Positions 44,790 to 55,599 of a stretch of 64,000 bases of DNA are shown here, piece after piece. The stretch comes from Ceratotherium simum simum (Eukaryota > Chordata > Mammalia > Perissodactyla > Rhinocerotidae). The position numbers and the translations under genes are program-made. Numbering within the stretch: the first letter of the stretch is position 1; each line of letters starts with the position of its first letter. The stretch covers positions 3,226,201 to 3,290,200 of the forward strand of contig NW_004454265.1 of NCBI RefSeq assembly GCF_000283155.1, written 5' to 3'. Under the pieces are notes generated by a model. That model saw only the letters and a program-made list of their open reading frames with translations, was not told the DNA's origin and searched no databases.

Positions 44790-44930
44790 ATACCATGTTT
44801 CAGGAGCTACCATGTGCTAGACTATTGCTAGGCACTGAAAATTCAGAAAGAAATAAAGAAGATACTCTCTGTCATCCTGGAACTCAAGACTTAGGGTAGG
44901 GAACAGACAGTTCCACAGATAATTTCAGCA
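44790..44930 (-). mobile_element. L2 LINE 3' fragment, antisense
   Basis: AGCTACCATGTGCTAGACTA, GCTAGGCACTGAAAATTCAG and TCATCCTGGAACTCAAGACT follow the reverse L2 3' end. Confidence 0.65.
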
Positions 44931-45164
44931 GAACCTGAGAAGTTTCATAATAGAAGCACCCCAAAAGAAAGACTCCTTTTCTCTGCCAAAGGGGTGAGGC
45001 AGCAGTAGCCAAGAGAAGGTCCCTAAGTCTGAAGGAGCTAAGTCTGAAAGGAAACAGAGACATTCCAGACGGGGGTGGGATGGAAATGCAAGAAATGCAT
45101 GTGGTATTGCAAAAGCATAAACTCCCACCAGAAATCCTTAAAGGTGTTGATGCAAATAATCCAT

Positions 45165-45790
45165 AATCAATCTATAAATCAAAATTGGGGTGAGTTTATT
45201 ATGAGCCAAATTTGAGGACCATATAGCCTGGGGCCTTCCTTCCCCAAGGAAGGAAGGGCACCAAAGCAGTGGGATGTACAGAGCAGTTATATACCATCAA
45301 AGAGCATGTAGCACATATGATTGCAACGTCCCTTTTACAATAGTCACGAGATTGCCCTGTCAAATTGCCCTGTCAGCATAGCGATTGAGGGACACAGCAG
45401 GTAGCAGGTCTGCTGTCTCGAGGGGCGTGGCAGGTCTGTTGTCTCGAGTTGGGTGGTCACAGGATGAGTGCAGCAATCATTTCTCCCTAGTCCAGGGAGA
45501 AATGCTTATCCTTAAGGAAATGCCAATGTGGGGAAAATTGCATCCTCATCCTTATGCACACTTAAGGGCATTTGTTCTTGTCTTTGGGACATGGTAAAGC
45601 AGATATACAATGCGTGTTCAAAGCTGACAGGCCCTTTTAGAAAAACAAGCTCACCAATGGCTTCCTCATATGCTCCAATATATCCTATTGCTTGCCATTT
45701 ATTTATCAAAGGAAATTTAATGTTTAAATTAATAGGACACAGAGAGGCAAAAAAACTCCTTCCAGAAAAGTCATACAGAGTAAAATAATT
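45165..45790 (-). mobile_element. LTR-like element, antisense, family not assigned
   Basis: Minus-strand reading ends with CATAATAAACTCACCCCAAT, the AATAAA polyadenylation region common near LTR 3' ends, preceded by a CCAAATTTGGCTC-type block. The rest (CCTTCCCCAAGGAAGGAAGG; TTATATACCATCAAAGAGCA) resembles ERVL-type LTRs. I could not fix ends or TSD. Confidence 0.5.
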
Positions 45791-46269
45791 AACATTTTCC
45801 TTTTGAGAGTTATCATTGCATTACGTTCTCAGTTGCTTTCAGTAAAAAATATATGGAAAAATTCCCAAGGATTAGCCATAAAAATGCTTGGGAAAATTCC
45901 AACATTGGCCATAAGACATTTCTATAATATTTAATATTTCTGTCCCTGAGAGGATAAATAAAATTCTAAATGGCTTATACCCATAGAATAAGACCAAGAT
46001 TTGCAATATTTAATATGTTTCGAAGAGTTACATGTAGTCCATTCATATATCACAGTGTAGACTCTTCAAAATTGTCTCCTCATAACCTAGTTTCCCTGTA
46101 CAAACAGAGAAAAAGCATGCTCACTTGAGTCATGTGCAATTTGCATTCCTTATAAAGTGAAACATTCTGCTGTTCTCAAGTACCAAGTCCTCCCGCTGAG
46201 CCCAGCTAAGAGTTGGACTGTCCTCGCCTCCTGCATTAATGAGACACAGTCTCACATAACATAACGTTA
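45791..46269. other. unassigned sequence
   Basis: AT-rich, no gene recognised. Confidence 0.4.
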
Positions 46270-46385
46270 TATAACGTTCCAACCCTAACTCTGTGCACCT
46301 CAGTCTCCTTACTGTAAAATGAGAAGGTGGACCAGATGACCTCTAAGGTCTTTCAGCTCTGAAAGTCATTCTACAGGTTTTGTAT
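46270..46385 (+). mobile_element. MIR-like fragment
   Basis: CAGTCTCCTTACTGTAAAAT, GAGAAGGTGGACCAGATGAC, CTCTAAGGTCTTTCAGCTCT is the MIR-type 3' part (MIR variants with the GACCTCTAAGGTC block). Confidence 0.75.
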
Positions 46386-46829
46386 TTCATGCTTGGCATC
46401 CCAAACATGGCCTCCTGATGACCTTCCCAGCACCAGGCAGTGAAACACTCCTTCAGCACGAGTCTGAGCCAAGGAGATCAAGGGTCTTGTTGACTGTAGC
46501 TGCCTCATCCATCTCACTTAAGTCATAATCACAGTATTTCTCCACCCCAAAGTGTAGACATTCGACTGAGACTTTCTTTTATAGGCTTTCACCCAGCAAG
46601 GGCAGCTCATTCAAGTACATCAGCCTAAGTCCAAGTCATAGTGCAGAAAAAATATGAAGGACCTCGTATAGTAAAAAACCAAAGCATGAAAAAGCTTTCT
46701 CCAGACAACCTCCAATGGCTCTATCACAGAAAAAAACAATCCCCTCAAGGCGGTGCCAGACCGCCATCTGATAGCTTTATAGTGTATGTACTGAGCCTGT
46801 CCCACTCGCCTCTCCTGACCGGTCTACAG
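46386..46829. other. unassigned sequence
   Basis: No gene or repeat recognised. Confidence 0.4.
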
Positions 46830-47097
46830 CAGGGTCCTCAAAGGTTTTTGATCATATACCACCTCATTATTTAATATATAGATATATTCTTATATTTATA
46901 CATTGTGTGTGCCTATTTATTTATGAATTATATTCATGTAATATTGAACTAATCAGTTATGTAGTTTATAAAATATATACAAAAGTAGAAACTTTAGAAG
47001 AAAAAGATTTTTAAAAGTGAATAGATTGAAATGGAAGTTGCAGTATTCTTCCTGAATCCTTGTGGATTATCTTGAGTGCCCCAGTTTGAGACCATTG
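46830..47097. mobile_element. hAT-type non-autonomous DNA transposon
   Basis: Left end CAGGGTCCTCAAAGG; right end CCCCAGTTTGAGACCATTG, whose reverse complement is CAATGGTCTCAAACTGG. These are hAT-Charlie-like terminal inverted repeats. The interior is AT-rich and non-coding. Flanks GTCTACAG and ATTTAAAG agree at five of eight positions, compatible with a decayed 8-bp TSD. Confidence 0.65.
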
Positions 47098-47539
47098 ATT
47101 TAAAGTGCTGACTCTTCTGAATGACCCAGACACTTACATCTTAAATCTATCCCTTTCTAATCTTTTCTAATTCCTAATAACTTCTTATTCAAAATCTTAA
47201 AATATTTGAAATGTTTTTAAAATACAGAGTTTTGATATTTACGCCAGGCAGTCAGTTTTGCCTTTTTCAGTGAACAAAAGAGGTGACTGAGGCTCAAGTT
47301 TACCAGGCAAGTAATAGCAGATCACATCGTTATCAGTAAGATTCTTGACCTATCCCAGCCCTCCAAAATCTCACCCTCATCGCTCATTTTTCTCTACCAT
47401 TTATTGGATCTTGAATATAGTTTCCTCCTTATTAGAAAATCCTTTTTTTGCACACATATGAGGTAAGACAATAAGATATTACAGCAGTGATAGTGACTTC
47501 TGTAAGGTAATGAGAAACAAACACCCCAGGAAGTATGGA
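47098..47539. other. unassigned sequence
   Basis: No gene or repeat recognised. Confidence 0.4.
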
Positions 47540-47733
47540 CAGTTATGCATTGCTTAACGACGGGGATCCGTTCTGAGACATGCATTGTTAGGCCATTTTG
47601 TCGTTGTGTGAACATCACAGAGTGTGTTTCCACACCCCTAGATGGGAAGGCCTACTGCACACCTAGGCTGTGTGGTACTAATCTTACGGGACCACCGTCT
47701 CCTATGCGGTCATCATCATGCGGCACATGACTG
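47540..47733 (+). mobile_element. Tigger-like non-autonomous DNA transposon (internally deleted)
   Basis: Left end CAGTTATGCATTGCTTAACG with ACGGGGATCCGTTCTGAG; middle GGCCTACTGCACACCTAGGC; right part CTTACGGGACCACCGTCTCC ending CGGCACATGACTG, an inverted copy of the left end. The same family sits at 56367-57123 in the opposite orientation. Confidence 0.75.
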
Positions 47734-48033
47734 TGATTCCATCTCATTTTTTCATGATCACACTTTATTTTCTTTCCTTTTTTTCTTTTGAATTGTATTA
47801 CCCAGCTTAATCACTCAATTCAATCACTAGATTGAGCCACTAATCACTTTGGCTATTTCTAAAAGTCAGACCCATATAAATGGTGAGTTTAAATCTAAAG
47901 ATAAAAGAGCAAAGATTTACCATCCTTGAAGCCGTTTAAAACAATGTGTCCTAGAATTCTGACAGTAAATCCAAACAGAATTGACATTATCTATAATCAG
48001 TGTATAAACAATGTATATATTGAAGGGAAGCAT
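47734..48033. other. unassigned sequence
   Basis: T-rich, no gene recognised. Confidence 0.4.
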
Positions 48034-48045
48034 AGGAGCTTATGG

Positions 48046-48077
<32 letters not shown>

Positions 48078-48324
48078 GTTTATTGCGGTAACGTTGGTTT
48101 ATAACATTGTAAAAATTTCAGGTGTACATCATTGTACTTCTATTTCTGCATGGACTACATCATGTTCACCACCAAAATACTAATTACAATCCATCACCAC
48201 ACACATGTACCGAATTATCCCTTTCACCCTCCTCCCTCCCCCCTTCCCCTCTGGTAACCACCAATCCAATCTCTGTCCCTATGTGTTTGTTTATTGTTGT
48301 TATTATCTACTACTTAATGAAGGA
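48046..48324 (-). mobile_element. recent L1 3' end insertion, antisense, 17-bp TSD
   Basis: A plus-strand T-run of 23 (48046-48068) is followed by reverse-complement L1 3' UTR (TTATTGCGGTAACGTTGGTT, ATAACATTGTAAAAATTTCA, GGTGTACATCATTGTACTTC, TCTGGTAACCACCAATCC). Severely 5'-truncated (about 280 bp). The TSD AGGAGCTTATGGTTTTT is exact (48034-48050, 48325-48341). Long pure tail plus exact TSD point to a recent event. Confidence 0.92.
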
Positions 48325-48404
48325 AGGAGCTTATGGTTTTTAAAAATCTGTTTCATCATCAACCCTCCTCATAGACATGAGTCTCTCCACTTAGGATGGA
48401 AGGC

Positions 48405-48645
48405 AGTGTAGTGCGCTGGACGGAGCCTTTGGAGGATTGTAAACCAGAGTGCCAGTCTCCACCTCATCCTTAACTGGCTATGTGACCTTGAACAACTGAC
48501 TTGCTTAATCTTTCAGTTTCAGTTTCCTATTCTGCAAAATAGGACACTATCTACCTCTTAACCTTGTTGCTGAGATGGAGTGTTCATAAAGCAGTTAGTA
48601 CAGTGCCCAGAACATAGCAGATATCCATTAAATGGCAAATTTTTG
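48405..48645 (+). mobile_element. MIR SINE
   Basis: TAACTGGCTATGTGACCTTG, TTCAGTTTCCTATTCTGCAA, AGTACAGTGCCCAGAACATA are sense MIR, nearly full length. Confidence 0.92.
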
Positions 48646-48782
48646 CTATTCTTTTAAATCCTTAAAGATTATAATTTATATCTCTTTTTTTCCCATTTAG
48701 TCCCTAGCATAGTGTTTTCTCTGGAATTAATATTCAATATTTTTCCATTGACTAATATACATAATCTCCTATGCTTTGACTT

Positions 48783-49025
48783 TTTGTTTGTTTGTTTTGT
48801 GAGGAAGATTAGCCCTAAGCTAACATCTGTTGCCAATCTTCCTCTTTTTGCTGAGGAAGATCAGCCCTGGGCTAACTTCTGTGCCCATCTTCCTCTACTT
48901 TATACGTGGGACACCGCCACAGCATGGCTTGATACATAGGTCCGTGCCCAGGATCTGAACCTGCGAACCCTGGGCAACTGAAGCAGAGCATGTGAACTTA
49001 ACCACTACGCCACTGGGCCAGCCCC
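48783..49025 (-). mobile_element. ERE-type SINE, antisense
   Basis: Plus-strand TGTGAGGAAGATTAGCCCTA, TTGCTGAGGAAGATCAGCCC, CACAGCATGGCTTGATACAT, CAGGATCTGAACCTGCGAAC and the head CCACTGGGCCAGCCCC. CpG-depleted older copy; no convincing TSD. Confidence 0.94.
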
Positions 49026-49899
49026 ATACACTTGGATTTTTTTATTTAACTTCATAGAAGTAAATGATGCTCTGATGCTTCTTATATTTTGGAGATTAAA
49101 GATAAAATAGTTTGACAACAATATAACAATAACACAAGAAGTCTGTTTGTGCAGTCCTATCTGCTTTTCTAGCATATGGAACATCGAATCCCAGGATCAG
49201 AAGTTATCTGAGCTCCAAAGTACAAATGAGAAATTGAGGTGCTCCAATCCTGATTCCACCAGGCACTGTGTGTGATAGATCTGCAAATCCTTTCTCAGGG
49301 TCAATTCCACAATGCCGGTCTCTGCATTTGGGGGGGTCAAGTCTAATCTTCTCCATTTGGTGATTTGAGTAATCTTTTGGCCTCCATCTTTGGGGATAAA
49401 CCTTATCTTATTCCTGGGAGGGAAGCAGAGAACATTAGTTTTTTTATCCATACATGGCCAGATTAGATTCTGTGTGAGAGTGTGAATGTGTACATGCAAG
49501 AAAAGCAGAGAGAGTCAACTGACTCTTCTATAACTCTGCCTTAATTTATAAGAAACCTAGGTCTGAATTTTAATGTTTAGCTCCAACCTGAGAAAACAGG
49601 TTCCTCAAAAATGTCAGTCGGAGAGAAGGTACAGCCTTGCAATTGGAAATGCAGAGAGGCGGTCTCCCTGAAGCTGTTGGTCACGTCAGCAGTGAATGGC
49701 CAGGAAAACTCACACTCCAAGCCCCTGTAAGGATTGATCAGTGCTGTGAGAGATCAGCCTCCCAGCTGAGAGCTCTCTCCAACAGAAATATGTGCGAAGT
49801 TAATCAGTTCTGAAGCAGCTCTTGCCAACATTAGAGAGACAACGGTTGAATTTGCATCATCTGTTTGGAAAGTGGCGCATCGCCATGGACATTTGACTG
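49026..49899. other. unassigned sequence, no gene recognised
   Basis: Short open frames only (49197-49499 minus). Nothing named. Confidence 0.4.
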
Positions 49900-50090
49900 A
49901 GAATCAGATTCTGGTGTTTTTCACTCACTATTGATGTGACTCTGAAAAAGATGGCTAAAGTACAAGCTCCAACCTTCTTGTATGTAAAATAGGGGAAAGA
50001 GTACCTACCTCACGGGTTTGTTGGGAGAACTGAGCTCGAGAACAGATGAGAAAAACACCCAGACAATACCAGCACGTGGTAGCCCTTCCA
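49900..50090 (+). mobile_element. MIR-like SINE, diverged
   Basis: TTGATGTGACTCTGAAAAAG, CTTGTATGTAAAATAGGGGA and CCTCACGGGTTTGTTGGGAG keep the sense MIR order. Confidence 0.55.
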
Positions 50091-50789
50091 TAGGTGATGT
50101 TGAATCCGCACCAAATAGTGAAACAAAGTTTCCCGTTTGGGTTTATGTTCCTGTATCTAGCTCAACCCTCCAACCTGAGATTTTGACAGAAATTGTAAGT
50201 TCTTCTCGTAGAACCATTTATCATTGATTAGACTTGTATACTTCTAGATGGTTATTCAGCGGTAATGATTTTTGCTGCCGCAAATATAGATTTGGAAGAT
50301 TTACCTCTATGTGTGTTTTACTAATTATAACATCCCCCATGTTTGCATAGAGCTATGGCTTTATGGCAAAAGGCTTTTCTGTCTGTTTTCTTATATGTTC
50401 AAGTGTTAGTACAGTTATGCTCTTAAATTGTAACATCAGTTTCACAGAGATGAGTTTACATGGTTTTCTCTGGCTGGATATAAATAGGGGTTTTTATTTT
50501 CAAATCTTCATTTGAAAATGGCAACCATATCCCATAACCTATTTCAGAAATGACACCCAAACAGGGCAGTGTTTCAAAGGAAATTCAAAAAAATTCCAAG
50601 CGTAGATTACAGAACGAGTGTCTGACATTTGCCTTGGCTCCTAAGTGAGTGTAATTCACCCGAATGGGTGCTATGTGTGCAGTTCATAACACACCAGGAA
50701 GTACTCAAAGGCCCTCTCCATGGTGGAGAGCCTGCCAAGGAAGAAAAACAAATGACAGTCTCTAGGAACAGAAAAAAGAAAAAGAACAA
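50091..50789. other. unassigned sequence
   Basis: AT-rich, no gene or repeat recognised. Confidence 0.4.
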
Positions 50790-50790
50790 A

Positions 50791-51192
50791 GCCAGCCCTG
50801 GTGGTCTAGTGGTTAAGGCACTCTCACCGCTGCTGTCCTGGTTCATTCCCGGTCAGGGAAGCACACCACCAGTCTGTTGGTGTCATACTGTGGTGGCTGC
50901 ATGTTGCTGTGATGCGGAAAGCTCTGCCACTGGTATTTCAAATACCAGCAGGGTCACCCATGGTGGACAGGTTTCAGCGGAGCTGCCATACTCAGACAGA
51001 CTAGGAAGAAGGACCTGGCCACCCACCTCCAAAAGAACTGGCCATGAAAACCCTCTGAATAGCAGCGGAGCATTGTGTGATACAGCACCAGAAGGCGAGA
51101 GGATGGCACAGAAAGACCAGGCAGGGTTCCGCTCTGCTGTCCACAGGGTCGCTAGGAGTCGGAATCGACTTGATGGCACTCACAACAACAAA
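50791..51192 (+). mobile_element. composite tRNA-derived SINE with an RTE-like tail
   Basis: The head GCCAGCCCTGGTGGTCTAG with box A-like GTGGTCTAGTGG and box B-like GGTTCATTCCC is tRNA-derived. The remaining 300 bp differ fully from ERE (TTGCTGTGATGCGGAAAGC; AATACCAGCAGGGTCACCC; AGCAGCGGAGCATTGTGTG) and end GGGTCGCTAGGAGTCGGAAT, CGACTTGATGGCACT and a CAACAACAA tail. That ending is what I know from RTE-type LINEs and RTE-dependent SINEs, so this SINE was probably mobilised by an RTE (BovB-like) element. A 189-codon frame (50629-51198) crosses it and is not a host gene. Confidence 0.75.
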
Positions 51193-51399
51193 GAATAGAA
51201 AATATTGGTGCTAAATTCTTTATGGACATTTTCTTGTGGCACAAAAGAAGTCCACATGAAAGCAGCAGGAGAAAGTGGCTGTGTGACATGTTTACATGAA
51301 ATGATCTTTATCACTTATGATCTCAACTTGAGCTAGGTCTCCAAACAGAGCTCATTTTTGTAGCTTTATTGTGTAAGTAGTACAGCTGAGGGAACTGCG

Positions 51400-51612
51400 G
51401 GGAGGAGGTTTAGAGCCAGAGGACCTGGTTTTGAACCCTAACTCTACTGTTTACTGACTCTGTGATCAGTGATTTTTAACTCTTTTGGAGTTTCTGTTAA
51501 CCCGTATGTAAAATGGCAAAACACAGTAGAAATTACCTCATGGTTTATTATGAGACTAAATGAGATAATACATAAAAATAGCCCTTCATGTACTGTAGAG
51601 TGCTAAACAAAC
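51400..51612 (+). mobile_element. MIR SINE
   Basis: GGTTTTGAACCCTAACTCTA, CTGTTAACCCGTATGTAAAA, TATGAGACTAAATGAGATAA are sense MIR. Confidence 0.88.
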
Positions 51613-52545
51613 TTCAATGTCAATGTGGTAATGTTACCATGGATAGTGATAATGGCAGTCCTGGTGCCATGTTCTAAGGAGGTATGACAGGAGCTAGTCC
51701 GAATCCCTTACCCCTAGATACACACCCACCTGGGGCTCCAGCAAACTTCTATCTACTGCTCCCTCAGGTTCAGTGCACAAGTGTAATTCCTTGTTCACAC
51801 AGCATAACACCCAATGCATGAAGACTTCAACTACATCATCCTAAGCCTTCTCATCGGTGTTTAACTTTCTCCAAAATGTTTATAAATTATTCACATGATA
51901 TGGTTAATTTATTTAGTCAACAAACAAACACTAGATGAGGGTTACCATGTGCAGGTATCTGTGGAAGGCATTGCCGAAACACCTACCCAGACAAGCAGAG
52001 GCTCAGAAACTCTAAGGTGTGGCTGGAAATAAAAACCAAAGGCCATATCTGAGGATGTAAAATATTGAGTTGGACACAGGGACAGAGCATTACTTTCTCA
52101 TGGGTTGCAGATCGCAGAGCCAATGAGAGGGATGATCTCGGATCATCCTATAGACGTCAGCCAGCCAAGAGTACTTGGCAGATGGGAGAGACTAGGAGTA
52201 TAAGAATTCAGGAACAGAAACAGGGGAGAGTGTGAGGTCTGTCACAGAGGAGGAGGAGGCCGGAGAGATGGCTGCTACTCTCAGCAGAATGACTGCTCCT
52301 GGGGGCGAGGGGGAGTGCTGTGGCAAGGGCTGGTGCTGCTTGGTTGAGCGGAGTGGAGGGATGTAAAGGTGAGTATGCCCTGAACTTGAACAAGTGGTAG
52401 TCAGGTGCAGGGTGGCCAGGGATGGGGTCTTGGTTGGTGAAATTTCTATGTGCTGAGTCTTGTAAATAACACAAAGTAAATCAAATTCAGCCCAACTGAA
52501 TTCAGACTTCAAGAAGAGAAGTAAAGATTTAATGAAGCAATATCT
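51613..52545. other. unassigned sequence, no gene recognised
   Basis: Contains a small hairpin GGATGATC-TCG-GATCATCC (52130-52148). The minus-strand frames over 52192-52659 start in the next SINE and are not genes. Confidence 0.4.
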
Positions 52546-52560
52546 AAGAATCAAATGATA

Positions 52561-52866
52561 GGGGCTGGCCCCTGGCTTGGCGGTTAAGTGCACGCGCTCT
52601 GCTGCTGGCGGCCCGGGTTCAGATCCGGGTGTGCACCGACACACCGCTTGTCCAGCCATGCTGAGGCGGTGTCCCGCATACAGTAACTAGGAGGATGTGC
52701 AACTACAACATACAACTATCTACTGGTGCTTTGGGGAGAAAAAGGGAAAAAAAGGAGGATGATTGGCAATAGATGTTAGCTCAGGGCCAGTATTCTTCAA
52801 CAAAAAGAAGAGGATTGGCATGGATGTGGGCTCAGGGCTGATCTTCCTCACAAAAAAAAAAAAAAA
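52561..52866 (+). mobile_element. ERE-type SINE, long form carrying both 3' modules; 13-bp TSD
   Basis: Head GGGGCTGGCCCCTGGCTTGG, GCGGTTAAGTGCACGCGCTC, box B-like GGTTCAGATCC. It has the GGATGTGCAACTACAACATA / CAACTATCTACTGGTGC module seen alone at 42910-43127, followed by the GATGTTAGCTCAGGGCC and CTTCCTCA modules of the other copies. TSD AAGAATCAAATGA at 52546-52558 and 52867-52879. Confidence 0.96.
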
Positions 52867-52879
52867 AAGAATCAAATGA

Positions 52880-53854
52880 CAGTACCTGCTATAGGTGTTC
52901 ACGAGAAGGTTATTGTTCTGATTTCCAGAAGAATTTCTTGTTTCCCAAGAACTCTCAATAAAATAGAATTTGCTGTCTTGGCTAATTTGCCATGATCCGG
53001 AGTCTGTGCTCAGCTTTGTAATTTCTAAAACCGGACTCTATAAGCACACCAAGAGCGGCTCTGACCCTCGGGCAGACTGGAATTAGCCAGGCCCGTGAGA
53101 TACAGAGTGCCGAGAGACTTATTTACCATGAGAGCTATCACTGCCACACGTCCACAATCCTCAGATGGCACACAAGCACGTTCTCTCCCTGGAGGCCCGC
53201 CTATGTGGAAGTCAATTTGTAATCAGAAGGTAGGTCGGTAAACACAGAATCGCAACACGAGGAAACAGATGATTTGAATGTTTAATGGCATCAAGCTACA
53301 CGAGCTGGTTGTATACTTCAATCATAGAAATGTCCTTAACTATCTGTAAAACTCCATACATTTAGGTCCCTCTGCTCTGGACTGGGCTTCGCTGGGCACA
53401 ACTGATCGTTTTCTCTCTGACTCCTTTTTCCATGTTCTGCCTCTCTCATTGATTCTTTCTTCCTTAGACTTGTTTAATGCATATTAATACATATAAATAA
53501 CCCTTTATAAACTGTGAACATACCCTTCACTTTTCGCATTTAACATAGGAACATTTCTAGGTTGTCAATGTCAACCTTAAAAAGTCACACCTAGAATTAA
53601 ACACGGTATTCCAGGTATGGTTTGATGTGCTCACAGAAACTACAACCTGTCCCCTCATTTTTCTCAGGCACTCTACTTCTAGTAATGTACTCTAAGATAG
53701 AATTTATTTTCTCAGCAGCAAAATTGCATTGTTGATTTATCTTGAGCTTCAAATAAACTGAAAACCTCTGGCTTTTGAGTGGTATTTTTCATTTGTTCCC
53801 ATTTAATTTCATTTTGCATGCTTTGGCCCATCAGTACAGCCTACCAGACATGTT
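52880..53854. other. unassigned sequence, no gene recognised
   Basis: No repeat or exon recognised. Confidence 0.4.
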
Positions 53855-53868
53855 AAAACTGGTTTGTC

Positions 53869-54116
53869 GGGACCAGCCTGGTGGCGTAGTGGTTAAGTTC
53901 ACATACTCTGCTTCAGTGGCCCTAGGTTTGCAGGTTTGGATCCTGGACGTGGACCTATGCACCGCTTATCAAGCCATGCTGTGGCAGGCACCCCACATAT
54001 AAAGTAGAGGAAGATGGGCAAGGATGTTAGCCCAGGGCCAATCTTCCTTAACAAAAAGAGGAGGATTGGTAATGGATGTTAGCTCAGGGCTAATCTTCCT
54101 CACCAAAAAAAAAAAA
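53869..54116 (+). mobile_element. ERE-type SINE with 14-bp TSD
   Basis: Head GGGACCAGCCTGGTGGCGTA, GTGGTTAAGTTCACATACTC, box B-like GGTTTGGATCC, two body blocks and an A tail. TSD AAAACTGGTTTGTC at 53855-53868 and 54117-54130, exact. Confidence 0.96.
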
Positions 54117-54130
54117 AAAACTGGTTTGTC

Positions 54131-54589
54131 ACTGATCAGGAACTATGTCAACACAGGGGTACACATTGTAGACTGAATTTCTACAACAAATGATTGTTCT
54201 CTCTACTTTATCCAGGCTGTCTGTAATGCTGGTGTGATACAATGGCGTCCACCACACCATTGGAACTTTGTATGAGCTGTTTCCCTTTTGCACTGGTGAC
54301 CACAGAAGGATTGAAACAAGATTAGCTAAACACTCATCTCACACTGATCAGTAAACAGGGCCAGAAAGGTACTTATTTCTCCAAAAGTAAACAAGATAGA
54401 ACACAATTCTGCAGATTGAATAATGACCACTAAATTCAAATTAAAAGCTAACTTCATTAGCTTACAAAATCACAAGATTATCTGTATTCCTTACCTTTTC
54501 AAGTTCAGTGTTTATCTTGTGGCACTTGAAATATAAGCATTCTGCAACATGAGGTAGTAAAAGTCAGGTTATCAATCAAACAAAAATAT
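54131..54589. other. unassigned sequence
   Basis: No gene or repeat recognised. Confidence 0.4.
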
Positions 54590-54720
54590 TGAACAACTAT
54601 TGTATGCCAGGAATTTGGGGGAATAGACTGAAGCAGACAAAGATCTCGCCCCCGAGGAGCTAACATTCTAGTTGGGAAGAAGACTGTAATGAGACTATTG
54701 AACTGAATGTTGATACCCCC
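54590..54720 (-). mobile_element. L2 LINE 3' fragment, antisense
   Basis: ACTATTGTATGCCAGGAATT, CGCCCCCGAGGAGCTAACAT and TCTAGTTGGGAAGAAGACTG are reverse L2 3' end. Confidence 0.7.
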
Positions 54721-54920
54721 CTGACTGGTCCCAAAGCATGGCTAAGCCAGCAGCCCCAAAAAGTTTGAGGTAGAGAATATCCACCTTAACCAAACACATA
54801 CATACAGATTGCCTTGATCTTGTTTTCTGTTTTCTGTAATAAATCTGTTACATAATAGATGTAATAAACTATTCTAACGGAGGAAAAAGGCTGAAGTAGT
54901 TGTTTCATTTTTAGAAATTC

Positions 54921-55154
54921 TTTTTTTTTTTTTTTGTGAGGAAGATCAGCCCTGAGCTAACATCCGATGCCAATCCTCCTCTTTTATGCTGAGGAAGACT
55001 GGCCCTGGGCTCACATCCACGCCCATCTTCCTCTACTTTATGTGGGACGCCACCACAGCATGGCCTGAAAAGCAGTGCGTCGGTGCGTGCCTGGGATCCG
55101 AACCGGGGCCGCCAGCAGCAGAGCGCAAGCACCGCTACGCCACGGGGCCGGCCT
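54921..55154 (-). mobile_element. ERE-type SINE, antisense, with TSD
   Basis: Plus-strand TTTGTGAGGAAGATCAGCCC, ATGCTGAGGAAGACTGGCCC, TTATGTGGGACGCCACCACA, GGATCCGAACCGGGGCCGCC and head CGCCACGGGGCCGGCC. TSD TCATTTTTAGAAATTCTT (54905-54922) and TCATTTTGAGAAATTCTT (55156-55173), one mismatch. Confidence 0.95.
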
Positions 55155-55173
55155 CTCATTTTGAGAAATTCTT

Positions 55174-55599
55174 AAGAGGACAAGACAGTTCACACAGGCC
55201 GGAGCTGCAGCAGCCCTGACTCAAGCATGAACTTGAGAAAGACCCTCACCTCCAGTCAATCTTCCCTGCGCCTCTACCCCAGCTTGGCCTCTCATCAGAC
55301 TCACCTGAAACAAGGAATGCTGCCTCCTATACTTACCCACAGGATCTACACCCTAGGACCCTGGTGGGCCGAAAAGTGCCCATTGCATTGACTTTTTCAA
55401 ATACAGTGGGTTGACTCTTGCCTTATATCTACACAGCCAAAAGAAACAACTCAAAAGTTCTTCCCAGAACAAAGGGATAGTCTACTTTCAACGTAAATTC
55501 CACTTCACACTCTAGAATGAAAAGACTGCTTGCAACCTCTAGAATGACCATTGTACTCTTCCAACAATTTACAGATTCTGCCTCCACCAGGCATCCCCT
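55174..55599. other. unassigned sequence
   Basis: No gene or repeat recognised. Confidence 0.4.

Noticed and set aside
50629..51198. 189-codon plus-strand frame
   Set aside because: Most of it lies in the composite SINE; no host motif.
52130..52148. Hairpin GGATGATC-TCG-GATCATCC as a terminator
   Set aside because: Eukaryotic context and only 8-bp arms; no following T-run. Treated as incidental.
7567..52866. CRISPR-like spaced repetition of the SINE sequences
   Set aside because: The repeats are dispersed SINEs with individual TSDs in a mammalian genome; there is no regular spacing.
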